Assembly: GCF_003350375.1 (NCBI RefSeq)
Contig: NZ_QQAR01000005.1
Location: 124,001-188,000, forward strand
Origin: Flavobacterium sp. AG291
GTDB lineage: Bacteria > Bacteroidota > Bacteroidia > Flavobacteriales > Flavobacteriaceae
Length of the DNA stretch: 64,000 nucleotides
Reading direction: 5' to 3'
This document shows positions 51,100-58,753 of the stretch, piece by piece. The translations under genes and the position numbers were made by a program. The notes under the pieces were generated by a model, which had not been told where the DNA came from, made no database searches, and saw nothing but the letters and a program-made list of their open reading frames with translations. Numbering within the stretch: position 1 is the stretch's first letter; each line of letters opens with the position of its first letter.

Positions 51100-51300
51100 A
51101 CCGACACATTACCAACCTTTACCTCATAAAATTTTTTACTATAAAAACCCGCCGTACGTTTGTCATGTGATTTAAGATTGGTTATTGGTTTATCGCTTGC
51201 TGCTGCCCCCACAGCACTGGCATCTAAAACAGATTATCCGCCCCCGAAATTGGACTGTTTTAATTAAAAAATCCTGAGCTGGTTACTCAGGATTTTTTAT
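51100..51300 (+). ncRNA. Small RNA family, copy 9 (with its promoter)
   Basis: The transcript is predicted at about 51168-51300. TTTACCTCAT 51118-51127, 27 bases, TACGTTTG 51155-51162. The 5' part TTTAAGATTGGTTATTGGTT is almost the same as in copy 8, hairpin TGCTG-CCCCCA-CAGCA (51201-51216), second CCCCC at 51241, terminator 51266-51298 shared with the convergent nadD gene. A tandem duplicate of copy 8. Confidence 0.72.
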
Positions 51301-51306
51301 TTTATA

Positions 51307-51888
51307 TTATTTCTTATAAAACAGGTTATGTTCTATATACTGCCATACCTTATGCGGTAATAGTGGCTGTACATTCTTACCTTCTTTAACCCCATTTCTT
51401 ATGAATGTACTTGAGATTTCAACTACGGGCGCATCTATCATGTGAATATGCGGATGATTTTCAAATTCAGGATTTAAAGTGTCAGTACTAATGCGTGGAT
51501 AAACGTAGATATGGTGATTTTGAAGCAACACATCATAGTTTTTCCATTTATGCAGCGAGTTCAGGTTATCTTCGCCCATTATCAGGGAAAACTCATGCGT
51601 TGGAAATTTCTCCTGCAAATGTGCCAGCGTATTCACAGTATAATTTGGCTGTGGCAGGCGAAACTCAACATCACTGGGTTTTAGCTTGGGATAATCTTCA
51701 GTAGCCAGAAACACCATCTGTAAGCGATGATGATCTTCCAGCAGGGTACTTTTCTTCTTTAGCGGATTATGAGGCGTTACAACCATCCATATCTGGTCAA
51801 GACCGCTATATTCGGCCATGTGATTGGCAATAATAAGATGCCCTGTATGAATGGGATTAAATGTCCCGAAGTATAACCCTACTTTCAT
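51307..51888 (-). CDS. nadD: Nicotinate-nucleotide adenylyltransferase
   Basis: A 193-residue enzyme joining nicotinate mononucleotide and ATP in NAD synthesis. The start at 51888 gives the family opening MKVGLYFGTFNPIHTGHLIIANHMAE with GTFNP and HTGH, then WMVVTPHNPLKKKSTL and the late ISSTFIRNGVKEGKNVQPLLPHKVWQYIEHNLFY with the ISSTxIR motif. An ATG 21 bases upstream is possible but adds an unusual TKIPNN prefix. Followed by gmk and yicC upstream on the same strand. Confidence 0.95.
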   Translation of the reverse strand: MKVGLYFGTFNPIHTGHLIIANHMAEYSGLDQIWMVVTPHNPLKKKSTLLEDHHRLQMVFLATEDYPKLKPSDVEFRLPQPNYTVNTLAHLQEKFPTHEFSLIMGEDNLNSLHKWKNYDVLLQNHHIYVYPRISTDTLNPEFENHPHIHMIDAPVVEISSTFIRNGVKEGKNVQPLLPHKVWQYIEHNLFYKK

Positions 51889-51904
51889 ATTATTTGGAAT
51901 CTTT

Positions 51905-52016
51905 GTCATCCTGACGAAGGAAGGATCTCTGTTATAAACTAAGATTGCTACGCCAGTCGGCCTTCAGCCTCGTGCCTTCACTCCATTACATTCCGTTCAG
52001 AATGACAAACCGCGAC
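51905..52016. repeat. GTCATTC...GAATGACA palindrome with insert
   Basis: GTCATCCTGACGAAGGAAGG at the left and CATTCCGTTCAGAATGACA at the right, with a TACGCCAGTCGGCCTTCAGC insert like that of the copy at 15806-15912. Confidence 0.8.
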
Positions 52017-52037
52017 TAAAAATCGCGGTTGTTATAA

Positions 52038-52610
52038 TTAATCTGCTAAAAACTGCTTAACAAGCTCATAGGCTTCCACTTTTGCAGTATCAAGGTCGTA
52101 GTTTTTGATGATGGTGTCAAACTGAGGTGCTGTTGCCAGCTCTACCGATGCCTTTGCAATACGCATATTGATCTTATCCTCACTCTCGGTGCTGCGTTTC
52201 TTAAGACGTATCTTAAGTTCATCAATACTTGGTGGTTTTACAAACACAGCCAGTGTCTCTTCAGGAAATTTCCTCTTGATGCGAAGGCCTCCTGCAACGT
52301 CAATATCAAATATCACGTTTTTACCCTCTGCCCAAATACGCTCAATCTCGGTCTTCAGCGTACCATAAAAGTTGTCACGGTATACTTCTTCCCACTCTAC
52401 AAAATCGTCGTGTTTAATATGCTGCTTGAATTCTTCCAGGGTGATAAAGTGATAGTCTTTACCATTAACCTCTCCTTCGCGGGCACTTCGTGTAGCTGCC
52501 GAAACTGAAAAAGCCAGATTAAGATCCGGCTGTTCCAGTAAATGTTTTACTATTGTTGTTTTTCCTGATCCCGACGGAGCCGAGAACACTAGTAATTTTC
52601 CTTTTTTCAT
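52038..52610 (-). CDS. gmk: Guanylate kinase
   Basis: A 190-residue nucleotide kinase, GMP plus ATP to GDP. P-loop SAPSGSGKTTIVKHLL at residues 10-25, GMP-binding SVSAATRSAREGEVNGKDYHFI and VEWEEVYRDNFYGTLK, then the lid IRLKKRSTESEDKINMRI. Full length. 49 bases downstream of yicC on the same strand, the usual neighbourhood. Confidence 0.95.
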   Translation of the reverse strand: MKKGKLLVFSAPSGSGKTTIVKHLLEQPDLNLAFSVSAATRSAREGEVNGKDYHFITLEEFKQHIKHDDFVEWEEVYRDNFYGTLKTEIERIWAEGKNVIFDIDVAGGLRIKRKFPEETLAVFVKPPSIDELKIRLKKRSTESEDKINMRIAKASVELATAPQFDTIIKNYDLDTAKVEAYELVKQFLAD

Positions 52611-52659
52611 TATATCTTTTTACATAAACGTCTATTATCTGACGTCTTTCATCTAATCT

Positions 52660-53520
52660 CTATAGAACGTTTAATACCTGTTCTTTTATCTTTTCAAGCT
52701 CATCTTTCATCTGCACTACCAGCTTTTGCATCTTGGCGTGGTTTGATTTAGAACCCATAGTGTTTATCTCACGTCCCATTTCCTGAGTAATAAACCCAAG
52801 TTTACGTCCGTTAGCTTCAGTTCCCGCCAGGGTTTCTATAAAATAGTTCAGGTGGTTTTCAAGGCGCACTTTTTCCTCGGTAATATCCATCTTTTCAAGA
52901 TAGTATATAAGCTCCTGTTCAAAACGGTTCTCATCCACGTTTACAGTAAGCTCATCTATAGCAGTACGAAGCCTTGCTTTTACATTAGCGATACGCTCGC
53001 CGTCAAGAGAAACAGCCTCATGCATAAATGCCAAAATGTTTGCTATGCGCGAAAGGAATTCTTTCTCAAGGGCTACACCCTCACTTATCCTGAAGCTTTG
53101 TATGTTTTCCAGCGCCTGATCGATAACACCCTCAATGTTTTGCCATTCATTCGGGTCAATCTCTTCACGTTCTGTTTTAAGGACATCCGGCATACGCACA
53201 GCCATTTTCATCAGTTCGGTAGGATCGGCATCCGGAATAACTTCCTGCATCTGGGCGATGTATGCCTTTACGATGGGTGCATTGATCTTAGATGAGGTTT
53301 CTTCGCCAGTAACTTCTACAAACAACGAAAAATCTATTTTTCCGCGTTCCAGCTTAACACCTATCTTGTTACGAAGCCCAAGTTCCATCTCACGAAAAGC
53401 CGATGGCATCCTTACGCTTACATCAAGGCCTTTACTGTTCAGCGATTTAATTTCTACGGTAATCTTTTTTGTGGGTAACTGTAAAGAAGCTTTACCAAAC
53501 CCCGTCATCGATTGTATCAT
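52660..53520 (-). CDS. YicC-family protein
   Basis: A 286-residue protein with MIQSMTGFGKASLQL at the start and the C-terminal block HLNYFIETLAGTEANGRKLGFITQEMGREINTMGSKSNHAKMQKLVVQMKDELEKIKEQVLNVL, both diagnostic of YicC (DUF1732). Members are RNA-binding endoribonucleases or adaptors in E. coli-type RNA turnover. Upstream of gmk and nadD, conserved linkage. Confidence 0.92.
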   Translation of the reverse strand: MIQSMTGFGKASLQLPTKKITVEIKSLNSKGLDVSVRMPSAFREMELGLRNKIGVKLERGKIDFSLFVEVTGEETSSKINAPIVKAYIAQMQEVIPDADPTELMKMAVRMPDVLKTEREEIDPNEWQNIEGVIDQALENIQSFRISEGVALEKEFLSRIANILAFMHEAVSLDGERIANVKARLRTAIDELTVNVDENRFEQELIYYLEKMDITEEKVRLENHLNYFIETLAGTEANGRKLGFITQEMGREINTMGSKSNHAKMQKLVVQMKDELEKIKEQVLNVL

Positions 53521-53667
53521 GTAAAAAATTTAGTGCGACAAAGTTAATAAAAATAAATGAGGGGGTTGGTTGAAAGTAATAAAGTAGTAAAGTTGAAAGT
53601 TTTATGCCAAATCATTTAATAAGGCATCAACTTTCAACTTTATTACGTTTAACTTTATAACTATAAG

Positions 53668-54417
53668 CTATTTCACCTCCTTAATAGCGCTGCTTTCAAT
53701 CCAGCCTACGCTATCATCGGCAAGTTCAATCTTTTTCCAGTTGTCTACGGTTTCCAGCACGTTCACTTTTGTTCCTTCGTGCAGTACAAAAGCATCTTCT
53801 GAGTTTTGTGACGGTTCGCTCTTAACGGCGATCACTTCGGCAAAAACTATGGCAGGATGCTGATTATTCTCGACAGACTTTACAAAAACAGCCGACAACA
53901 CACTGATGACAATTACAAGCAGCATTACAAACATGGCAAAGAAGAATACGCGCTTTATCAGTGTGCTGCCCGCAAAATAATATCCTATAAACATAGCCAG
54001 AAACGCAAAGGCAAAGCCTACTGCTATCCATGCCCAGGTATTGTAGTGATAAGTTCCTGTAAGGTTGTACAACATTTTAGAGAAACCTACTTTAGGTACT
54101 TCCTTAATGTTGTCTATGGTCATTTTTTTAGCATATCCCAGATTTATCTGAGCATCTTTATTGTTAGGATCAAGCTGAAGCGCTTTTTCAAAATTATAGA
54201 CTGATGGTGCTATCTTACCCATTTTGTAATACGCATTACCAAGGTTAAAATACACCTCCGCCGATTCTTTCTTTCCTTTCAGGATACTTTCATACTCCTG
54301 TGCCGCATCGGCATAATTACCTTTACGATACAATGCATTAGCCTTCTCAAAAGCACCCTGCGCCACAGTGGCCTGAGTAAGCAATATTGTTATTAAAATG
54401 TAAATTAGCTTTTTCAT
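53668..54417 (-). CDS. batE: BatE-like TPR/SH3 protein
   Basis: A 249-residue protein from the ATG at 54417, giving signal-like MKKLIYILITILLTQATVAQ. Three TPR repeats follow (KANALYRKGNYADAAQEYES, AEVYFNLGNAYYKMGKIAPS, VYNFEKALQLDPNNKDAQIN). Two membrane segments come next, then a C-terminal bacterial SH3 domain (AVKSEPSQNSEDAFVLHEGTKVNVLETVDNWKKIELADDSVGWI). Last gene of the aerotolerance operon. It is now separated from batD by an inserted GxxExxY gene whose stop lies 1 base before its start codon. Confidence 0.88.
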   Translation of the reverse strand: MKKLIYILITILLTQATVAQGAFEKANALYRKGNYADAAQEYESILKGKKESAEVYFNLGNAYYKMGKIAPSVYNFEKALQLDPNNKDAQINLGYAKKMTIDNIKEVPKVGFSKMLYNLTGTYHYNTWAWIAVGFAFAFLAMFIGYYFAGSTLIKRVFFFAMFVMLLVIVISVLSAVFVKSVENNQHPAIVFAEVIAVKSEPSQNSEDAFVLHEGTKVNVLETVDNWKKIELADDSVGWIESSAIKEVK

Positions 54418-54418
54418 C

Positions 54419-54799
54419 TTATAAAGTCCCATTTATAACTCTTCTGATTCCGTCCTTTATCAAAGGAACATTGAAATTAATTAACATCCCTAACTTATTT
54501 CCTGATAATTTTAAATACGTTAAAAGTTGTGCTAAATGAATATCGTTTAATTCTTCTACAGACTTAACTTCTATAACAAATTTGTTTTCAACTACAATGT
54601 CCATTCTGTAGCCAATTTCTAATTTTACTTCTTCATAAATTAAAGGCAATGCTTTTTGCTTTTCAACAAACAGGCCCTTTTTGTATAATTCATAACATAA
54701 ACATTCACAATAGGCACTTTCTAATAGTCCAGGCCCTAACGCCTTGTGGACTTTAAGAGAACATTCGTAAACAATTTTAGCTATTTCGTTTTCTGTCAT
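54419..54799 (-). CDS. GxxExxY protein inserted between batD and batE
   Basis: A 126-residue protein from the ATG at 54799 (MTENEIAKIVYECSLKVHKA); a longer start 27 bases upstream reads into the repeat. Marks are GPGLLESAYCECLCYEL (G..ExxY), LEIGYRMDIVVENKFVIEVKSVEELNDIHLAQLLTYLKLSGNKLGMLINFNV with the D...EVKS active-site pattern, ending IKDGIRRVINGTL. It differs clearly from the gene at 5548. It sits inside the otherwise continuous bat operon, with the TTTAACCACAA repeat just upstream. A nuclease is inferred from the PD-(D/E)XK pattern. Confidence 0.85.
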   Translation of the reverse strand: MTENEIAKIVYECSLKVHKALGPGLLESAYCECLCYELYKKGLFVEKQKALPLIYEEVKLEIGYRMDIVVENKFVIEVKSVEELNDIHLAQLLTYLKLSGNKLGMLINFNVPLIKDGIRRVINGTL

Positions 54800-54808
54800 T
54801 TGTATAAA

Positions 54809-54920
54809 TTTAACCACAAGGTTCACAAAGTCTTTTCACAAAGAACACGATGATAGCACTTCGTTTAAAGAACACAAAGCTTTGTGAACATTGTGCCTTC
54901 TTTGTGGGCTTTGTGGTTAA
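54809..54920. repeat. TTTAACCACAAGGTTCAC...GTGGGCTTTGTGGTTAAA palindrome
   Basis: The left arm 54809-54830 pairs with the right arm 54899-54920, with CACAAAGAACAC and AACACAAAGC/GCTTTGTGAAC internal arms. It begins 9 bases upstream of the inserted GxxExxY gene. Confidence 0.8.
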
Positions 54921-54953
54921 AAGCTCTCAATTCTAATATCTAACATCTCACTA

Positions 54954-56726
54954 CTAAATCTGCTTTTCTAATGCCGTGATTACCGCCACCGCGCTGTCGT
55001 AGTCATTCTGCATAGCCGAATCTGACGATGGTGCATACCTTGCAAACTCACAGCTGTCCATTATCTTACTGAAATCAGCTACGGTTTCTTCTTTGGCATT
55101 ACGCGACAGCAATAATTCTTTAATATTATCACGGCTCATGTCGGCGGTTTCAATATGCAGTTTTGCCTTAAGGAAATTATGCAGTGCTTTTTCCAGTGCC
55201 AAATAGAATCCTGCCTTGTTACCAAGTTGCTTTTTAGCTTCCCCAAGGAACTTTTTCGCAAGCTTATTGTTCTGCCTTATTTTGCTGCCCACAACATCGC
55301 TGTCATACGCTTCTTTTTTCTTCCTTCCGAAGATGATAAACGGAATCAAAAGGAATGGCGCAAAGAGTAATCCCCAGAACAGCCCTGAACCAAAGAAATC
55401 ATCACGCTCAACAGGTTTAAGAGATGTTTCTAATGCTATAAATCGGAATGGCTCTGCCGATTTAACATCTTTCTTGTTGCTGTCTCCCTTATCGGCACTC
55501 TCCTGATTTTCCTGTACATTAAGCACATTTATCATAATCTCATCATGCGTAATGGTTTTGTAGGTATGTGTTGCAAGATCAAACCAAGAGAACGACAATT
55601 CCTTTATAGGGTATTTACCTTTGTTTTGCGGCACTATCGTATAGCTATCTGATATACTACCCTGCATACCGCTCAAAGGTGTTGAAATGTTTTCTTTATG
55701 CTCCGGGTCGTACATTTCCAGTGCTGCCGGTACTTGTGGTTTAGGCAACGTAAACAGCTTAAGGTTACCTTTGCCTGATACTGCAATATCTAACTGTATT
55801 GGCTCTCCGTTTTTGCTAACAGTAGCCGATGGCTTAACCGTAAAGCTAAAACTACCTACGGCACCGGTAAAGTCTGCCGGTTTTCCTTTCTCCGGAAGCG
55901 GTTTTACATTAATAAATTTCTTTCCTGCCGACACTACCTTATTTGTAGCCACCATAAACTGACGCCCAAAAATATCTCTTCTGCCGTTAGGCACTTCCAT
56001 AGATACATCAAGGGTTAATGGTTCAATTTCCAGCTTACCATCTTTTTGAGGATACAATACCGTTTTACGCAATACAAGCATACGGTATTCCTGTCCCTGG
56101 TAATTTTCTGTCTGGACTGCTGGATTCTTAATATCTATATTCTGACTCCAAAAATCATTGTACTGTGGAGACGAAACTTCTTTCCATCCTCCCACGGCTG
56201 TGTAAGGGCTAACATAGATTTTATATACAACGGTAACAGGTTCGTTTACATACGGATTGGTTTTACTAACCTCAGCTACCAAATGTACACCCTGATCTAC
56301 ATTCTGCTGCATTTCCTGCTGGTGCTGCTGGTTGTTAGCATACGGATTCGGGTCGGCACCTGCAATGGCATCACCAACCTTAACTTTTATAGGGGCTGTT
56401 TTGTATTCATACCCCCCTATAATTATCGTAGCCGAACCTATGGTAAAATTTCCTTTTGCAGTAGGGATAAGCAGGTACTTATAGCTTCTGCTAAAAGTAC
56501 GTTTCCCGTTTATCCATGAATTGCTTACCATCTGCTGAGGTCCCGAAGCCTTAAACCCCGGAAATTGCGGAGGCGTAAAATTGTCCCCATCCTGATTCAT
56601 GGTAAACTCAACAATAAGGCGTTCGTTTATACCCAGAGATGTTTTGCTCGGTACGGCCTTAAATTCTACCTGTTGGGCATATATGCCCTGTACAAAAAGC
56701 AATAATAGTAAGATGTATCTTTTCAT
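54954..56726 (-). CDS. batD: BatD protein
   Basis: A 590-residue protein with a signal peptide (MKRYILLLLLFVQGIYAQ), large beta-sandwich repeats (VEFKAVPSKTSLGINERLIVEFTMNQ, FSFTVKPSATVSKNGEPIQLDIAVSG), one membrane helix near residue 445 (FFGSGLFWGLLFAPFLLIPFIIFGRKKK) and a cytosolic helical tail. This is the BatD (oxygen-tolerance) layout. It works with the VWA proteins BatA and BatB in an envelope complex that protects against oxidative stress. Part of the moxR-to-batE transcript. Confidence 0.92.
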   Translation of the reverse strand: MKRYILLLLLFVQGIYAQQVEFKAVPSKTSLGINERLIVEFTMNQDGDNFTPPQFPGFKASGPQQMVSNSWINGKRTFSRSYKYLLIPTAKGNFTIGSATIIIGGYEYKTAPIKVKVGDAIAGADPNPYANNQQHQQEMQQNVDQGVHLVAEVSKTNPYVNEPVTVVYKIYVSPYTAVGGWKEVSSPQYNDFWSQNIDIKNPAVQTENYQGQEYRMLVLRKTVLYPQKDGKLEIEPLTLDVSMEVPNGRRDIFGRQFMVATNKVVSAGKKFINVKPLPEKGKPADFTGAVGSFSFTVKPSATVSKNGEPIQLDIAVSGKGNLKLFTLPKPQVPAALEMYDPEHKENISTPLSGMQGSISDSYTIVPQNKGKYPIKELSFSWFDLATHTYKTITHDEIMINVLNVQENQESADKGDSNKKDVKSAEPFRFIALETSLKPVERDDFFGSGLFWGLLFAPFLLIPFIIFGRKKKEAYDSDVVGSKIRQNNKLAKKFLGEAKKQLGNKAGFYLALEKALHNFLKAKLHIETADMSRDNIKELLLSRNAKEETVADFSKIMDSCEFARYAPSSDSAMQNDYDSAVAVITALEKQI

Positions 56727-56784
56727 CGTTCTTTGCTTAACCTGAAAATATTGCGTTTTTAAGTTATAGTTTTTTATCTACGCC

Positions 56785-56856
56785 GTCATTGCGAGGAGGT
56801 ACGCCGAAGCAATCTTTTTAGATTGCCACGCTACACTACGTTCCGCTCACAATGAC
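56785..56856. repeat. GTCATTGCGAGG palindrome inside the bat operon
   Basis: Starts GTCATTGCGAGGAGGTACGC, centre AATCTTTTTAGATTGCC, ends CGCTCACAATGAC. It lies in the batC-batD spacer. Confidence 0.8.
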
Positions 56857-56890
56857 AGACCGATTATTAGTAGCAGTAAAGCTAAAAATG

Positions 56891-57718
56891 TTACCAGTCT
56901 TTTTGCTGGTTGTTGTTTGGCCTTACCTTAACCTTTCTGCCATTAACCTTATCCTGAATTTTTTTCTCTTCATTATTCATGGCATCAAGCAGGTTTTCCA
57001 TACGTTGTTTAGATGGGCTTGGTCCGGCTTCCGGCTTAGGCTGGCCTTTATCTTTCTGGTCGCCATCATCTTTAGGTTCCCCTTTGTCACCATCCTTTTT
57101 CTGATCCCCTTTTTCGTGGCCCTTATTGTCCTTCTGGTCTCCGTTATCGCCCTTATCTTTGCCTTTGTCGCCTTTATCCTTCTGGTCATTGCCACCGCCA
57201 CCGTTAGGTTGCTGCTGCTTATCGTCCTTGTTTTGGTCTTTTTTGTCTTTATCGTCCTGAGGCGGTTTTTGCAGTGGCGGCGGATTATTTTTCAGCATTT
57301 CCTTTGCCAATGCAAAATTGTACCTGGTTTTTTCATCCGCAGGGTTATTACGAAGCGCATTCTTATAGGCCTCAACAGCTTCCTGATAATTCTTTTCTTT
57401 CATAAAGATATTACCCAGGTTATGGTAAGCCATATGCTTTTGCTGCTTGGTAGAAGCACTCTTTATAGCATCCAGATAAGCATAAGCAGCTTCTGCACTT
57501 TGTCCCTGCCTGTATATGGCATTCCCAAGATTGTAGGCAGCTGATGCCTTAGTGGGCGATTTGGATTTTGATATCCTGTAATCAGCCTCTGCCTCAATAT
57601 AGTGATTACTCTTAAATTCTTTGTTCCCTTTCTCAAGGTCTTTATCTCTTTTTGGCTTAGCCTGCGCAAACGAAAGCACTGTAAATAAAAGCAGGCCGTA
57701 TGTAAATAGTCTCCTCAT
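56891..57718 (-). CDS. batC: BatC TPR protein
   Basis: A 275-residue periplasmic-type protein (signal ends ..LSFAQ) with TPR repeats (EADYRISKSKSPTKASAAYNLGNAIYRQGQSAEAAYAYLDA, HNLGNIFMKEKNYQEAVEAYKNALRNNPADEKTRYNFAL). A very long low-complexity Lys/Asp/Gly/Gln tail (about residues 145-235) precedes a conserved ending RMENLLDAMNNEEKKIQDKVNGRK. BatC binds the VWA proteins of the Bat complex. It shares one base with the end of batB. Confidence 0.9.
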   Translation of the reverse strand: MRRLFTYGLLLFTVLSFAQAKPKRDKDLEKGNKEFKSNHYIEAEADYRISKSKSPTKASAAYNLGNAIYRQGQSAEAAYAYLDAIKSASTKQQKHMAYHNLGNIFMKEKNYQEAVEAYKNALRNNPADEKTRYNFALAKEMLKNNPPPLQKPPQDDKDKKDQNKDDKQQQPNGGGGNDQKDKGDKGKDKGDNGDQKDNKGHEKGDQKKDGDKGEPKDDGDQKDKGQPKPEAGPSPSKQRMENLLDAMNNEEKKIQDKVNGRKVKVRPNNNQQKDW

Positions 57719-58752
57719 TATTCTTTTTCATTAAACAGGTTAAGTTTGCTAATCCATGCTGTTTTCCTTTCAAGCAGGAATACATCAATAAACAGCAATA
57801 AAAATGCTGCACCTAAAAACCATTGGTATTGCGAATCGTATACCGCCATCTGTTTGGCTTCAAATTCGGTTTTCTCCATGTTATCCAGAGCATTTTTCAC
57901 ATAGTCTGACACTTCACGGGTACTTTTACCATAAACATATCCGCCTTTGGTCGCCGCAGCAATGCTTTTCAGGTCCTGCGGATACAATTTTGTAACCACC
58001 ACATTACCATCACTGTCACGCTTAAAGCTTTCAGTACGCCCGTTAACCTTAAGCGGAATAGGCCCTCCTTTTTCAGTACCTACACCTACAGTTACTAGTT
58101 TAATACCTTTTTCTTTAAGTGCCTGAGCAGCCTCAAGACTGCCTTCGCCATGATCTTCACCGTCTGATATCAATATAACCAGTTTACTGGTTTGCGGATC
58201 GTCAAAATAAGATGTTGCCAGTTCCAGCGCATCACTGATGGCAGTTCCCTGAGAGGAAACCATATCGGTATTCATGTTCTGAAGGAACATTTTTGCTACA
58301 CTGTAATCGCCGGTAATAGGCAGTACCGGATAAGCACTTCCGGCATAGGCAACAATACCTATCCTGTCTGTCCCCAACTGATTGATAACCTGAGAAACGA
58401 TCTGTTTTGCTTTTTCAAGTCGGTTAGGCGCCATGTCTTCGGCAAGCATACTCTTCGATACGTCTACCGCAAAAACAATGTCAACCCCTTCCCTTTTTAC
58501 GGTTTCTACTTTAGTACCAATTTTCGGGTTTACCAATGCAATTATGATGCCCGAAAGAGCTAAAAGAAACACAACCAGTTTAAGGGCAGCCTTAAAAACC
58601 GACCTGTTGGGAGTTAATTTTTTTACCAGTTCAGGATCGCCAAACTCACGCTGCTTTTTTTTCTGCCAATACAAATTTAGCAGGAACAGCAACAGCAATA
58701 CCGGGATAATGCCCAGCAGGTATAAGTATTTTGGTTCGTCTAATTCGTACAT
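57718..58752 (-). CDS. batB: BatB von Willebrand A protein
   Basis: A 344-residue protein. Two membrane helices at the N-terminus (YLYLLGIIPVLLLLFLLNLY and a second one near 55-75) precede a VWA domain with the MIDAS motif DVSKSMLAEDMAPNRLEKAK near residue 94, GSAYPVLPITGDYSVA and ISDGEDHGEGS, and a final helix. Aerotolerance complex subunit. Stop overlaps batC start, 1 base from batA on the other side. Confidence 0.92.
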   Translation of the reverse strand: MYELDEPKYLYLLGIIPVLLLLFLLNLYWQKKKQREFGDPELVKKLTPNRSVFKAALKLVVFLLALSGIIIALVNPKIGTKVETVKREGVDIVFAVDVSKSMLAEDMAPNRLEKAKQIVSQVINQLGTDRIGIVAYAGSAYPVLPITGDYSVAKMFLQNMNTDMVSSQGTAISDALELATSYFDDPQTSKLVILISDGEDHGEGSLEAAQALKEKGIKLVTVGVGTEKGGPIPLKVNGRTESFKRDSDGNVVVTKLYPQDLKSIAAATKGGYVYGKSTREVSDYVKNALDNMEKTEFEAKQMAVYDSQYQWFLGAAFLLLFIDVFLLERKTAWISKLNLFNEKE

Positions 58753-58753
58753 A

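Noticed and set aside
56852..57544. 230-residue very hydrophobic frame opposite batC
   Set aside because: It is the antisense of the Lys/Asp/Gly-rich tail of BatC, which necessarily reads as Phe/Val/Leu-rich.
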